Of a stretch of 64,000 nucleotides of DNA, positions 34,791 through 43,753 are shown in pieces. This DNA comes from Streptomyces eurythermus (GTDB lineage Bacteria; Actinomycetota; Actinomycetes; Streptomycetales; Streptomycetaceae). Both the position numbers and the translations under genes were made by a program. Position 1 is the stretch's first letter; every line of letters starts with the position of its first letter. Location: positions 1 through 64,000 of the forward strand of contig NZ_BMSK01000030.1 in NCBI RefSeq assembly GCF_014649115.1, written 5' to 3'. Under the pieces are notes generated by a model. That model had not been told where the DNA came from, searched no databases, and saw nothing but the letters and a program-made list of their open reading frames with translations.

Positions 34791-35701
34791 GGGGCGCCTC
34801 GGGCCGGCCGCCTACTCAGGCCGGTAGCCGTCCTCCGCCGGGTGGCCCGCCGCTCCGGTGCAGCGGTGGATCGCCGGCCGGCAAGCGCCGTGCCGACGAA
34901 GGGCACCATCCGGCTGCCAAGCCGTCCCGGCCCGATCCCGCAGAGGAAGGCGAGGAGCCGCAGCACTCGCCCGCCAGGGCGTCCGGCCCCGGGGCCGGAC
35001 TGGGCGACGCAGGTCCGACTGGAGCAGAGCATGCCCGCATCATCGCGGCCGCCAGCAAGTCGGCCGACCGCACGGTGGTGTACGCCTCGCGTGCCGTTCT
35101 TCGAGCCGGCCGACCCCGCAAGACCTCGGGCGGCAGCCACCGCACTCGTCCGCATCACCAACCACCAGCAAGCCGCAGTCGAACCGCCACTGCTCCACCG
35201 CGCCGTCGCCGAACTCACCACAGCGGCCGACAACCCCGCGCCCACCCGAGTGACCGACTACAACGAAGGCGACTTCCACGGTCACATCGAACGAACCCTG
35301 CGCAGCGCGCCTATGGATGCGCCGCAGACGGCCCTCGCGGCCTGTCTGCCCCGCGTCGAGCGCGACCGCGACGGCCGCCGCACACGCACCGCCCTCAAGG
35401 AACTGTTCCCCGCTCCGGGGAGCTTGGAGCAGAAGTGCGCCCGGACAGCCCCTGACGGCTTGCCCAACGTCATGGAGCGCGAAGAACGACGGGGCCCGGG
35501 CCGCCGTCATCCCCTCCGCGCTGAGCGGCAACGAGACCGAGATCATCAAGAACGGCAGATCGCTCGGCGGGGCCACGCTGGTCGACCCGAAGGGCAAGAA
35601 GCGGTCTTGATCGCGGCCCGTCTCGCCCGGCGGGTGGACGCGGGGATCGAGCTGTCGCCGTACGACCCGCTGCGCTGACCCGGCAGTTGCTGCGGCCTTC
35701 C
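34791..35701. other. Gap of about 910 bp with unrecognised coding-like relics
   Basis: Frame-shifting plus-strand segments keep coding bias: 35200-35460 (TDYNEGDFHGHIERTLRSAP, then RTRTALKELFPAPG), 35470-35610 (KNDGARAAVIPSALSGNETE, ending DPKGKKRS and a stop) and 35610-35678 (IAARLARRVDAGIELSPYDP, stop 35678). They may be parts of one broken gene. The family is not recognised and no start is evident. Confidence 0.4.
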
Positions 35702-36237
35702 TCAGGAGGCGGGCACGCCGGCCGCACCCGTCCCGGTGGTGGTGTTCGGGGAGGGGAAGTGGGGCAGTACCGTCTCGGCGAGTTCTTGGAGGACCTCCTC
35801 CACGGGCCGGTCGCCCGGGCGGAGATTGAACGAGACGTGGGCGACGCCGAGTTCGCCCATCGCGCGCAGATGCTCGACGAGGGCGCGGCTCCCGGTGCGC
35901 AGGCCGAGCCGGATCGGGGTCGCGGCCGTCGCCGGGTCACGGCGGCCAGGTGCCCGAGGTGGGTGAAGGTCTCGAAGACCGAGCCGGCGTCGCCGAATTG
36001 CTCGGGGTCGTAGAGCGGCACGTCCCGTACCCACAGGCCCGCGAAACCCGATGTGTCGGCGAGGCGGGCCAGTTCGGTGTGGCGGGTCAGGTCGGGGACG
36101 CCGAAGGGCTTGCCGGCGGCCTGGCCGGCACGCAGCCGGGTGGCGCCCCAGTCGTTGTCGAGGGGCAGTTCGAGACCCAGGGTCGGCAGGCCCGCGGGGT
36201 TCACGAGCCGGTCCAGGGCGGTAGGAGTGGGGGACAT
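35702..36237 (-). pseudogene. LLM-class flavin-dependent oxidoreductase with internal deletion
   Basis: From 36237 the frame encodes a normal N-terminus (MSPTPTALDRLVNPAGLPTL, then FAGLWVRDVPLYDPEQFGDA) up to about HLGHLAAVT. Near 35935 the sequence jumps frame and resumes with a C-terminal part (RALVEHLRAMGELGVAHVSF, then LQELAETVLPHFPS), ending at 35702. About half of the expected 330-350 residues is missing, so the flavin barrel cannot form. It lies downstream of the aldo/keto reductase and a terminator. Confidence 0.75.
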
Positions 36238-36358
36238 GGCCAGGGGAGTCTTTCAGCGTCGCGAGGAGGCAGGAGCGGTGGGGGCGCGCACGAGGCGGGG
36301 AGGGACGGCTCGCGCGGGCGGGACCTGCCCTCCGCGCCCGCGCGAGCCGGGGCAACCC

Positions 36359-36390
36359 GGCGGGGCGGCGCGAAGGGGCGCCGCCCCGCC
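36359..36390 (-). terminator. Terminator after the aldo/keto reductase
   Basis: GGCGGGGCGGCGC (36359-36371) pairs perfectly with GCGCCGCCCCGCC (36378-36390), 6-nt loop, 24 bp beyond the stop. Confidence 0.8.
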
Positions 36391-36413
36391 CGGGCCGGCC
36401 GGTAGGAGCCGGG

Positions 36414-37247
36414 TCAGTTGAGCTGGTCGGGGTGCGGGCCCGTGCGCAGGTCGCGGTCCAGTCCGGCGATCGCGGTCATCTCGTCGTCGGTGAGGGTGAA
36501 GTCGAAGACGTCGAGGTTCTCGCGGATGCGGGCGGGCGTCACCGACTTGGGGATGACGACGTTGCCGAGCTGGAGGTGCCAGCGCAGGACGACCTGGGCG
36601 GGCGACTTGCCGTGGCGGGCCGCGATCGTGGTGATCGCCTCGTCCTTGAGGACGGCACCCTGCGCCAGCGGGCTCCACGCCTCGGTGACGATGCCCAGTT
36701 CGGCGTGGACCGCGCGCAGTTCGCTCTGCTGCAGGCCGGGGTGCAGCTCGATCTGGTTGACCGCCGGGACCAGCTCGGAGTCGGCGAGGAGGCGCTTGAG
36801 GTGGTCGGGCTGGAAGTTCGACACGCCCGCGGCACGGATCCGGCCCTCGGCGACGAGCTTCTCGATGGCCTTCCAGGACTCGCGGTACAGGTCGCGGGCG
36901 GGGGTGGGCCAGTGGATCAGGTACAGGTCGACGTGGTCCAGGCCCAGCTTGGCCAGGCTGGTGTCAAAGGCCTTGAGCGTGGCGTCGTAGCCCTGGTCGG
37001 CGTTCCACAGCTTCGTGGTGATGAACAGGTCCTCGCGGGCGATCCCGGAGTCGGCGAGGGCGCGGCCGACGCCTGACTCGTTCCCGTAGATCGCGGCGGT
37101 GTCGATGCTGCGGTAGCCGGCCTCCAGGGCGGAGCTCACCGCGGCGGTGGTCTCCGCGTCGGGGACCTGGAAGACGCCGAAGCCGAGCTGCGGGATCTCG
37201 ACGCCGTTGTTGAGGGTGACGGTGGGGATGCTGCTGTGCGTTGCCAT
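36414..37247 (-). CDS. Aldo/keto reductase
   Basis: A 277-residue NADPH-dependent TIM-barrel reductase of the diketogluconate reductase type. It shows GYRSIDTAAIYGNESGVGRA with catalytic Asp and Tyr, LFITTKLWNADQGYD with catalytic Lys, and LDHVDLYLIHWPTP with catalytic His. The C-terminal NADP signature is VVIPKSVTPARIRENLDVFD. It reduces aldehydes or ketones; the substrate is unknown. It follows a SnoaL-like gene by 15 bp within a four-gene minus-strand operon (MFS, heme-binding-like, SnoaL-like, AKR). Confidence 0.92.
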   Translation of the reverse strand: MATHSSIPTVTLNNGVEIPQLGFGVFQVPDAETTAAVSSALEAGYRSIDTAAIYGNESGVGRALADSGIAREDLFITTKLWNADQGYDATLKAFDTSLAKLGLDHVDLYLIHWPTPARDLYRESWKAIEKLVAEGRIRAAGVSNFQPDHLKRLLADSELVPAVNQIELHPGLQQSELRAVHAELGIVTEAWSPLAQGAVLKDEAITTIAARHGKSPAQVVLRWHLQLGNVVIPKSVTPARIRENLDVFDFTLTDDEMTAIAGLDRDLRTGPHPDQLN

Positions 37248-37262
37248 GGTGCGGGTGGCCTT

Positions 37263-37619
37263 TCAGGCGGTACGGGTCGTACGGGGGGTCAGGGTGTAGT
37301 GGACGGTCTGGGCGCTGATGAGTCCGTCGCGGAAGACGAACGTGTCGACGCCGTCGGTGACCTCGTGGGTGTCGGTGGTGGCGCTCCACTGAAGGAACAG
37401 CACGTCACCGGCGAACTGCGGGGTCAGCTGCCAGTCGGCGTCCGGCAGATCGGCGAGCAGGGCGCTGATGCCCCGTCGTGCTCCCTCGCGTCCCCTGAGG
37501 GTCCCCTCGGGGGTGAGGAAGACGGCGTCCTCGGTGTAGTTCTGGCTGATCAGGTCGAGGTCGCCGGTGCCGAGCCGGTTGCTGTGGTCGGCGAAGACCT
37601 CCTGCGGAGTGCGGCTCAC
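37263..37619 (-). CDS. SnoaL-like/NTF2-fold protein
   Basis: A 118-residue protein of the cone-shaped NTF2/SnoaL fold: TPQEVFADHSNRLGTGDLDL, YTEDAVFLTPEGTLRGREG and a C-terminal FRDGLISAQTVHYTL. Its GTG start overlaps the stop of the preceding gene (GTGA), so they are coupled. Members act as cyclases, isomerases or simple binding proteins; with an aldo/keto reductase downstream, a small redox or detoxification role is likely but unproven. Confidence 0.82.
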   Translation of the reverse strand: MSRTPQEVFADHSNRLGTGDLDLISQNYTEDAVFLTPEGTLRGREGARRGISALLADLPDADWQLTPQFAGDVLFLQWSATTDTHEVTDGVDTFVFRDGLISAQTVHYTLTPRTTRTA

Positions 37620-38050
37620 CGGGCGAGTGCGGCGAGCGCGGCGGTGGCGAAGCCGTGGTCCTGCTCGGGGGCGCCGCCACCGACACCGATCGCGCCGATC
37701 AGCCGGCCGTCGCGGTGGACGGGGATGCCGCCGGCGATGAAGAGCAACGGCTTGTCGAGGGCGGTGGGCAGCGAGTGGAAGAGGCCGCCGGGCTGGACGG
37801 CGTCGACGAGGTCGGCGGTGGGCGCGTTCAGCTGGAGGGCGGTGTAGGCCTTGCGGGTGCTGGTCTCGCCGGAGATCAGGACGGCCCGGTCGTCGCGGCG
37901 GAAGGCTAGCAGGTGGCCGCCCGCGTCCAGGACGGTGACGCTGACCGTCACTCCGGCGGCCTCGGCGGCGCGCCGGGCGGAGTCGACCAGCAGCTCGGCG
38001 TCCCGCGTGGTCAGCGGGGCGACAGGGGCCGGTGCGGTGGTGGTGCTCAC
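37616..38050 (-). CDS. GlcG/HbpS family heme-binding-like protein
   Basis: A 144-residue GlcG/HbpS domain protein. The GTG at 38050 has AAGGA 8 nt upstream and starts VSTTTAPAPVAPLTTRDAEL. Core features are VSVTVLDAGGHLLAFRRDDR and LLFIAGGIPVHRDGRLIGAI, then GVGGGAPEQDHGFATAAL. HbpS proteins in Streptomyces bind heme and sense redox stress outside the cell; this one lacks a signal peptide, so a cytosolic role is more likely. It is coupled to the SnoaL-like gene. Confidence 0.85.
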   Translation of the reverse strand: MSTTTAPAPVAPLTTRDAELLVDSARRAAEAAGVTVSVTVLDAGGHLLAFRRDDRAVLISGETSTRKAYTALQLNAPTADLVDAVQPGGLFHSLPTALDKPLLFIAGGIPVHRDGRLIGAIGVGGGAPEQDHGFATAALAALAR

Positions 38051-38118
38051 GAGGAATTCCTTCTCGGGAATGTATCGGGGATCTATCGGGGGAACTCGGG
38101 GACAGGACTGGGAGCGGG

Positions 38119-39324
38119 TCAGACCGTTGCCGGGGCGGGCTCGGCCGCCGTGGAGTCGGCGACCACGCGGCTCCCCGTACGGGTGCGCCGGTCCAGGCGG
38201 GCCGCGAGGAAGGCGAGCAGCAGCGCCGTACCGGAGAGGATCGCGCCGACCCAGTTCGGGGCGGTGAAGCCGAGGCCCGCGGCGATCACGACACCGCCGA
38301 GCCAGGCGGCGAGGGCGTTGCCGAGGTTGAAGGCGCCGATGTTTGCGGCGGAGGCAAGGGTCGGTGCGGCGGCGGCCTGGTCGAGCACCCACTTCTGCAG
38401 CGGCGGCACGGTCGCGAAGCCGAGCGCGCCGATCAGGGAGAGCGTGATCGCGGCGAGGATCTTGCTGTGCGCGGTGGCCGTGAACAGCAGGAGGGCGGCG
38501 GTGAGGGCGGCGAGCGCGGTGAAGAGCATCGGCATCAGGGCGCGGTCGGCGAACTTCCCGCCGAGCAGGTTGCCGAGGAACATGCCGATGCCGAACAGGA
38601 CGAGCAGCCAGGTCACAGCGCCTTCGGTGTACCCGGCGACCTCGGTCATCATCGGCGTGATGTAGGTGATCGCGGCGAACACACCGCCGTACCCGAGGAC
38701 GGTCATCGCCATCGCGAGCCAGACCTGGACGTTTCGAAAGGCAGTGAACTCGCCGCGGACGCTCACCGACTCCGGGCGGCCGGTCTCGGGGACGAGCTTG
38801 GCCACACCCAGCAGGCCGATCACGCCCAGCGCGGCGACGAGGGCGAACGTGACGCGCCAGCCGGCGGCCTGTCCGATGTAGGTGCCGCCGGGGACGCCGA
38901 CGATGTTGGCCACGGTCAGTCCCATGAACATCAGGGAGATCGCGGAGGCCTTCTTCTGCGGGGCGACCAGGTCGGCGGCGACGACGGAGCCGATGCCGAA
39001 GAACGCGCCGTGCGCGAGGGAGGCGACGATCCGTCCCGTCAGCATGAGGCCGAAGCTGGGGGCGGCGGCGGAGAGGGCGTTGCCGGCGATGAACAGGCCC
39101 ATGAGGAACATGAGCATCTTCTTGCGGGAGACCCGGGTGCCGAGGACCGTCAGCAGCGGGGCGCCGATCACGACGCCGAGCGCGTAGCCCGAGACCAGAT
39201 AGCCGGCCGTCGGGATGGTGACGCCGAAGTCTCCTGCGACCTGGGGCAGCACACCCATGATCACGAATTCGGTGGTGCCGATCCCGAAGGCCCCGATGGC
39301 AAGGGCCAGGAGCGCGAGGGGCAT
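38119..39324 (-). CDS. MFS sugar/drug efflux transporter (AraJ/YdhP-like)
   Basis: A 401-residue 12-helix transporter. ATG 39324 follows GGAAGGT. The first helix reads ALAIGAFGIGTTEFVIMGVL, diagnostic for AraJ/YdhP efflux pumps. Motif A is degenerate (TVLGTRVSRKKMLMFL). It heads the minus-strand operon with the HbpS-like, SnoaL-like and aldo/keto reductase genes and diverges from a MarR repressor; paired operators lie in between. It probably exports a toxic small molecule sensed by MarR. Confidence 0.9.
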   Translation of the reverse strand: MPLALLALAIGAFGIGTTEFVIMGVLPQVAGDFGVTIPTAGYLVSGYALGVVIGAPLLTVLGTRVSRKKMLMFLMGLFIAGNALSAAAPSFGLMLTGRIVASLAHGAFFGIGSVVAADLVAPQKKASAISLMFMGLTVANIVGVPGGTYIGQAAGWRVTFALVAALGVIGLLGVAKLVPETGRPESVSVRGEFTAFRNVQVWLAMAMTVLGYGGVFAAITYITPMMTEVAGYTEGAVTWLLVLFGIGMFLGNLLGGKFADRALMPMLFTALAALTAALLLFTATAHSKILAAITLSLIGALGFATVPPLQKWVLDQAAAAPTLASAANIGAFNLGNALAAWLGGVVIAAGLGFTAPNWVGAILSGTALLLAFLAARLDRRTRTGSRVVADSTAAEPAPATV

Positions 39325-39369
39325 GGGAGTACCTTCCAGATGATTGCGTGCGGCGGTTACGTGACACAA

Positions 39370-39443
39370 CAATAGTTGCAGGCGCTGGATAAGTGCAAAC
39401 GGGGTCAACCGTGGTATGCATTAGTCGGCGTGTGCAACTATTG
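39370..39443. promoter_or_regulatory. Paired MarR operator candidate
   Basis: CAATAGTTGCA (39370-39380) and TGCAACTATTG (39433-39443) are perfect reverse complements 52 bp apart in the MFS/marR intergenic region. One copy lies near each divergent start, as expected for autoregulation plus pump repression. Confidence 0.65.
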
Positions 39444-39470
39444 GGAGGATGGTCCGACGAAGGAGACCCG

Positions 39471-39944
39471 ATGACCGCCACCGCCCCCGCACTCACCGCC
39501 CTGGCCCACGGCTGGTGCGCCCTTTCCCTGCTGCACGGTCGGATCGAGTCCCACCTGGAGCACGCCCTCCAGACCGGACATGGCCTGAGCGTGCGTGAGT
39601 ACTCCCTGCTCGACGTGCTCAGCCGCCAGCACGACGGAGAAGGCGGTCACCTGCAGATGAAGCAGGTCGCCGACGCCCTCGTCCTCAGTCAGAGCGCCAC
39701 GACCCGCCTGGTCACCCGCCTCGAGACCCGCGGCCTGCTCGCCCGCTACCTGTGCCCCACCGACCGCCGGGGCATCTACACCGACGTCTCCCAGGAGGGC
39801 CTGACGCTCCTCGAGGAGGCGCGCCCCACCAACGAGGCCGCGCTGCGCGAAGCCCTCACCGAAGCCGCCGAGAACCCGCAGCTCACGCCCCTTGTCCAGG
39901 TGGTCGAGGCCATCCGCACGCCGGCGGTGGTGGCCACAGCGTGA
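39471..39944 (+). CDS. MarR-family transcriptional regulator
   Basis: A 157-residue winged-helix repressor. ATG 39471 follows AAGGAG. The HTH and wing are LSVREYSLLDVLSRQHDGEG, LVLSQSATTRLVTRLETRGL and LARYLCPTDRRGIYTDVSQE. It diverges from the efflux operon and likely represses it until a ligand binds. A truncated oxidoreductase starts on its stop codon. Confidence 0.92.
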   Translation: MTATAPALTALAHGWCALSLLHGRIESHLEHALQTGHGLSVREYSLLDVLSRQHDGEGGHLQMKQVADALVLSQSATTRLVTRLETRGLLARYLCPTDRRGIYTDVSQEGLTLLEEARPTNEAALREALTEAAENPQLTPLVQVVEAIRTPAVVATA

Positions 39945-40060
39945 AGGCCATCGCCCTGAACGCATACGGCGCGGTCCGGACGATCTGCGGTACACCGAGC
40001 CGCCGGACCCGAAGGCCGCGCACGGCGAGGTCCTGACTGAAGCGCATCTGCCCCTCACAT
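39941..40060 (+). pseudogene. Truncated zinc-type alcohol dehydrogenase/quinone oxidoreductase
   Basis: A GTG overlapping the marR stop begins VKAIALNAYGA; after one frameshift near 39975 the sequence continues GPDDLRYTEPPDPKAAHGEV, a standard MDR N-terminus. After about 40 codons homology stops. The catalytic and NADP domains are missing, so the gene is dead. Confidence 0.7.
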
Positions 40061-40072
40061 CACAGGAGTCGT

Positions 40073-40210
40073 GTGACCACGGCTTTCGCACAGTCCACGG
40101 AGACTGCCGCTCGTGTCGCCACGGAAGGCCGGGTTATTACCAGGGATCGGCCGGACGCCGATGAGGTCCACAACCCTCGGACCTTGATCGCCGCACTTTC
40201 GGTCAGACAA
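40073..40210 (+). pseudogene. Short N-terminal remnant, possibly FAD-linked oxidase
   Basis: Codons from GTG 40073 (CAGGAG upstream) read MTTAFAQSTETAARVATEGR, then VITRDRPDADEVHNPRTLIA. The pattern G-R-V-I-T-x-x-x-x-D-x-DEV is like the start of berberine-bridge-type FAD oxidases, but only this short part exists before the frame runs into another fragment. Confidence 0.3.
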
Positions 40211-40214
40211 GGGC

Positions 40215-40520
40215 GTGTTCCTCAATGGGGCGAAGGTGCGGCCGGCCGGGGACCTGGTGGTGTTCGACGTGAGAATCCCCCATGCCGGTGCCATGACTCC
40301 CCGCCCGGACTCGCCCGAGCTTGACGCGCTGCGCGAGCGAGTTTCGGCCTTTGTCGCCTTCGGCCGAGGCGGTGAACGCACGAGGATGTTCTCGCAGGGG
40401 AACATGAGGCGACAGCGACGTCAGCTCGGCCTTTCCGGGAAGGAGGCGGTGATGGCTGTGGACGGAGGGCATGCGGCTCTCCTCGCCCCACAGGGTGTCC
40501 TTGTGTGGGAGGAGAGTTGA
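40215..40520 (+). pseudogene. C-terminal fragment resembling a PhyH-type dioxygenase
   Basis: A 101-codon open frame reads VRPAGDLVVFDVRIPHAGAM, then LRERVSAFVAFGRGGERTRM. This looks like the last strands of phytanoyl-CoA dioxygenase-like Fe(II)/2OG enzymes, with IPHAG supplying the distal His. The N-terminal two thirds, including HxD, are absent. It may still be translated from GTG 40215, but no function is likely. Confidence 0.4.
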
Positions 40521-40581
40521 GTTCACCGACGCGCAAAGCGCGGCCTGATCGCTTCCGGCGGGGACCTGGTCGGGTGATGCG

Positions 40582-41904
40582 GTGACCAAGTCCGGGAAGC
40601 CACCGGCGCCAGGTGGAGTGCAGCCGGTCGCTCAACCCCTCGGTCGAGCCTGGGTGGCATGGGCGGCCGGCGCGCTGGTCTACGTCATCGCCATCTTCAA
40701 TCGGGGCAGTCTCGGCGTCGCCGGGCCGATGGCCGTAGACCGCCTCGGAATCGACGCCACGGCTCTGGCCACGTTCAGCGCGGTACAACTCGGCGTTTTC
40801 GCCGCCACCCAGATCCCCGTCGGCCTCTTCGTCGACCGCTACGGGCCGCGGAAAATGCTGACCACGAGTCTGTCGGTCATGGCAGCCGGGCAGACGATGG
40901 TGGCCGTCGGTGAGAATTTCTCCACGGTGCTGATCGGCCGCGCCCTGCTGGGCTGCGGTGACGCCATGGTGATGATCAGCGTACTGCGGTTGATCGCCGC
41001 GTGGTTCCCTGCCGCGCGTACTCCCGTTCTCGCCCAGGTCACCATCGTGGCGGGCAGCGCAGGCGGCCTCGCCGCCGCGTCCCCGTTGTCCGCCGCGCTG
41101 CGGGCGTTCGGGTGGGAGCCTGTCTTCTCCTCCATCGCGCTGATGACCGCGTGCATGATCGCCGTGGTATGGCTGACCGTGCAGGACACACCACCCGGCA
41201 GTCCGCTGTCCGGGCCACGCGACGCCGCCGCAGGCGGCACTCTGCGAACCGGCCTGGCCGAGGCGTGGCGGCAGCCTACGACTCAGCTCGGCCTGTGGCT
41301 GATGTTCACGGTTCACTTCCCCGTCCAGGTGTTCGTCCTGCTGTGGGGCTATCCCTTCCTGACCCAGAGCCAAGGGCTCTCCGAGACGACGGCCGGCTAC
41401 GTGACCGCGGTGCCCCTGGTCATGACCATGGCACTCGGCCCTGTGTTCGGCGTCATCTCCGGCCGGCGTCCCCACTGGCGCATGCCCATGGTGCTCGGCA
41501 TCGCGTCGGCCACCACCCTGACGTGGGCCATGGTGCTGTTGTGGCCCGGCGCGCAGGCGCCCCTTCCCGCCCTGTTCCTGCTGGCAACGATCCTCGGCCT
41601 GGGCAACCCGGCTGCGGCATTCGGTCTGGACATCGCGCGCGCCGGCAGCCCGCCGCACCGTGTCGGCGCCGCTTCGGGCATCGCCAACATCGGCGGCTAC
41701 ATAGCTGCCTTGCTGGCCATGATGCTCATCGGCGTTACGCTCGACCACACACACGCCCCCTCCACGGACCCCAGCCCTGCAGACTTCCGCATCGCTTTGG
41801 CCACCCAGATCCTGGTTCAGCTGCTGGGAGTCGGCCTCCTGCTGCGGCGTATACACCGCCGGCCGGGCTCGCCCGCCGAAGGGCCCCACCGTCGATCAAC
41901 ATGA
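40582..41904 (+). CDS. MFS transporter (nitrate/sialic-acid-type fold)
   Basis: A 440-residue 12-helix MFS permease starting at GTG 40582. Helix 1 is AWVAWAAGALVYVIAIFNRG, followed by the MFS signature VGLFVDRYGPRKML. The later helix LLWGYPFLTQSQGLSETTAG resembles transporters of the anion:cation symporter and glycerol-3-phosphate groups. The substrate is unknown. A DUF6817 gene follows 51 bp downstream and may be co-transcribed. Confidence 0.85.
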   Translation: MTKSGKPPAPGGVQPVAQPLGRAWVAWAAGALVYVIAIFNRGSLGVAGPMAVDRLGIDATALATFSAVQLGVFAATQIPVGLFVDRYGPRKMLTTSLSVMAAGQTMVAVGENFSTVLIGRALLGCGDAMVMISVLRLIAAWFPAARTPVLAQVTIVAGSAGGLAAASPLSAALRAFGWEPVFSSIALMTACMIAVVWLTVQDTPPGSPLSGPRDAAAGGTLRTGLAEAWRQPTTQLGLWLMFTVHFPVQVFVLLWGYPFLTQSQGLSETTAGYVTAVPLVMTMALGPVFGVISGRRPHWRMPMVLGIASATTLTWAMVLLWPGAQAPLPALFLLATILGLGNPAAAFGLDIARAGSPPHRVGAASGIANIGGYIAALLAMMLIGVTLDHTHAPSTDPSPADFRIALATQILVQLLGVGLLLRRIHRRPGSPAEGPHRRST

Positions 41905-41955
41905 CGACAAGGACGTACCGGCCGGCCGAGACCATCGCTGAGAGGACACCCGACC

Positions 41956-42522
41956 ATGGCACCAGCCCGGCAACAGTCCCCGGCCGAGAAGCACCGGGCA
42001 GCAATCGAGGCATTTCTGCGCGACCGCGGAGCCGCCCGGATGCCTCATCCGGGCGGCACGCTCCTGGAGCACCTACGGCGCGTTCAGCAGCTGCTGGCCG
42101 AATGGGGGGCGAGTCCCGTCGTCCAGACCGCAGGGCTCTGTCATGCGACCTACGGAACCGACGGCTTCGCACCATCACTGCTGCCCCACACCGACCGAGC
42201 GACGCTCGTCGCCCTGATCGGCGAACCGGCGGAGGCGCTGGTCTACCTGTACGCCAGCTGCGACCGCGCGACCGTCTACCCGCGCATCGACGGCACCACG
42301 GTAGTCGCCTTCCGGGACCGCTTCACCAGCCGTGAGCACCGTCCCACGCCCAGCGACCTGCGGGCGTTTCTCGAGATCACGGCCGCCAACGAACTCGACG
42401 TGCTGGCGCACAACGCGGAACTGGCCAGGCAGCACGGACCCGAACTGTACGGCTTCCTCAAACGGGTCGGCTCGCTGCTGTCCCCGGCCGCACAGGACGC
42501 TGTCGCCCGACGGCTGGCATAG
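41956..42522 (+). CDS. DUF6817 domain protein
   Basis: A 188-residue helical protein. The segment MPHPGGTLLEHLRRVQQLLA, followed by VQTAGLCHATYGTDGF, is typical of DUF6817, an HD-like fold with conserved His residues (H51 and H64 region). DRATVYPRIDGTTVVAFRDR follows. Some members lie in natural-product loci as tailoring or hydrolase-like proteins; the function is not established. It follows an MFS gene in the same direction. Confidence 0.75.
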   Translation: MAPARQQSPAEKHRAAIEAFLRDRGAARMPHPGGTLLEHLRRVQQLLAEWGASPVVQTAGLCHATYGTDGFAPSLLPHTDRATLVALIGEPAEALVYLYASCDRATVYPRIDGTTVVAFRDRFTSREHRPTPSDLRAFLEITAANELDVLAHNAELARQHGPELYGFLKRVGSLLSPAAQDAVARRLA

Positions 42523-42709
42523 GTCTCCGCGCCGACCCGCCCCGCAAGGCGTCCGTCCGGCCGGACGTGCCTCCGTGGGAGGCCGTGGACGCCCTTGGGC
42601 GTCTTGCCGCACAGGAGGGCGGCCGGCTGCGGGCGCTGAGGCATGTGGCCGCGGCCGGGCAATCGGTGCTGGGATCGGCGCGGCTTCCGGACCAGGTCGA
42701 GGAGGCTGC

Positions 42710-43127
42710 GAAATGTTGCGCACACCTGGTTCCCAGTGGCCCGGGTCGCCGGCTTCCTGGACGGTGTCGCCGGCGGCGCCAACCTGGGCGAGGAACTGGT
42801 GGTGTACGGCGACGGGCGGGACGTGACGGTCGCGGAGGGTTTCTGTCCGCACCGCGGTGTCGCGCTGCGGCTCGGCAGGACCCGCGACGGAGCGCTGGAG
42901 TGCCCCGTACCACGGCTGGCTGTTCACTGGGGGAGCGGGCGGTGCACGCGCGTGCCCCCCCTGCCGCCGGGCAGGACCAGCCCGGGACGCCGACCATGAC
43001 CTCGTCGGCTACCTCACCGGCGACCCGCGCATCGCCGCCGGGCGCCTGGTCGGCGACGCCGTGCGGCGAACGGAGTGCCCCGTACGCGGACAACGCCACC
43101 GCCCTCGTCGCCCGCATCACGTACTGA
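42710..43127 (+). pseudogene. Rieske non-heme oxygenase N-terminal relic
   Basis: One frame reads RNVAHTWFPVARVAGFLDGV, then NLGEELVVYGDGRDVTVAEG and FCPHRGVALRLGR, which includes the Rieske CxH. A 1-nt shift near 42905 puts the second half, YHGWLFTGGAGG, into another frame, and downstream codons (DNATALVARITY, stop 43127) lie in a third. The cluster-binding halves cannot be joined, so it is inactive. Confidence 0.7.
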
Positions 43128-43140
43128 GGAGACCTCACCG

Positions 43141-43335
43141 ATGGACACCCCGCCCGCCCCTGCTACCGACACCCACGATCAGCACATCATCGACCTGCGT
43201 GCCGCGATCCAGCGCGCCATGCCCCTGCTCAGCTTCGCTGCCGGACGGGAGAGGGCCACCCCCCGGCAGGCCGGTCTGCTGCTGGCCGCCGCCGCCGACG
43301 ACATGACGGAGCTCCTGAACCGCACCGCCCCCTGA
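43141..43335 (+). CDS. Small hypothetical protein
   Basis: A 64-residue protein with GAGGAG 10 nt before its ATG: MDTPPAPATDTHDQHIIDLR, then AAIQRAMPLLSFAAGRERAT and a C-terminal helix. No domain is recognised. The codon bias and ribosome site are good, so it is probably real despite lying among relics. Confidence 0.55.
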   Translation: MDTPPAPATDTHDQHIIDLRAAIQRAMPLLSFAAGRERATPRQAGLLLAAAADDMTELLNRTAP

Positions 43336-43753
43336 ATCCGGACCTTTGGAGGGCCGCCATGCTCCGCCGCCGTCACCGTGGCGGTGCGCCGGGGCGGATT
43401 TCCGGGTTCGGGTGCTGAGGGCGGGGGAGACGCGGAATGCCGGCGCCGGCAGCGCCGCACATCCTCGGTGATCGACGGTGCGGTCGAGGCCCCCTCCGAC
43501 ACCGTCCAGCAGCTCGCGCAGGTCGGCGGCCGCGGGCTCACCGGCCTGCGCACGTTGGAACACGGCCAGGACCTGCCAAAGGTGGTCCAGCTCCCATCCC
43601 GGCAGCCGGCGGCGCGCGTACGAGGACGCTCGGTTCTCGTACCCGCGGCCGGGCCGTGTGCGCTGGGTCCGTACAGCGGGGGCGCCGTGACGCTGGACCA
43701 CGCCGGCTCAGCGGCCGGATGAAGCATTCGGTGGGTTCAAGGGCCGCCGCAGG
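43336..43753. other. Gap of about 420 bp with a minus-strand relic
   Basis: Minus-strand codons around 43655-43480 have coding bias (YENRASSYARRRLPGWELDH, then LWQVLAVFQRAQAGEPAAAD) but no clear start or conserved end, and the frame runs antisense into the small gene at 43141. The family is not recognised. Nothing else is seen. Confidence 0.4.
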
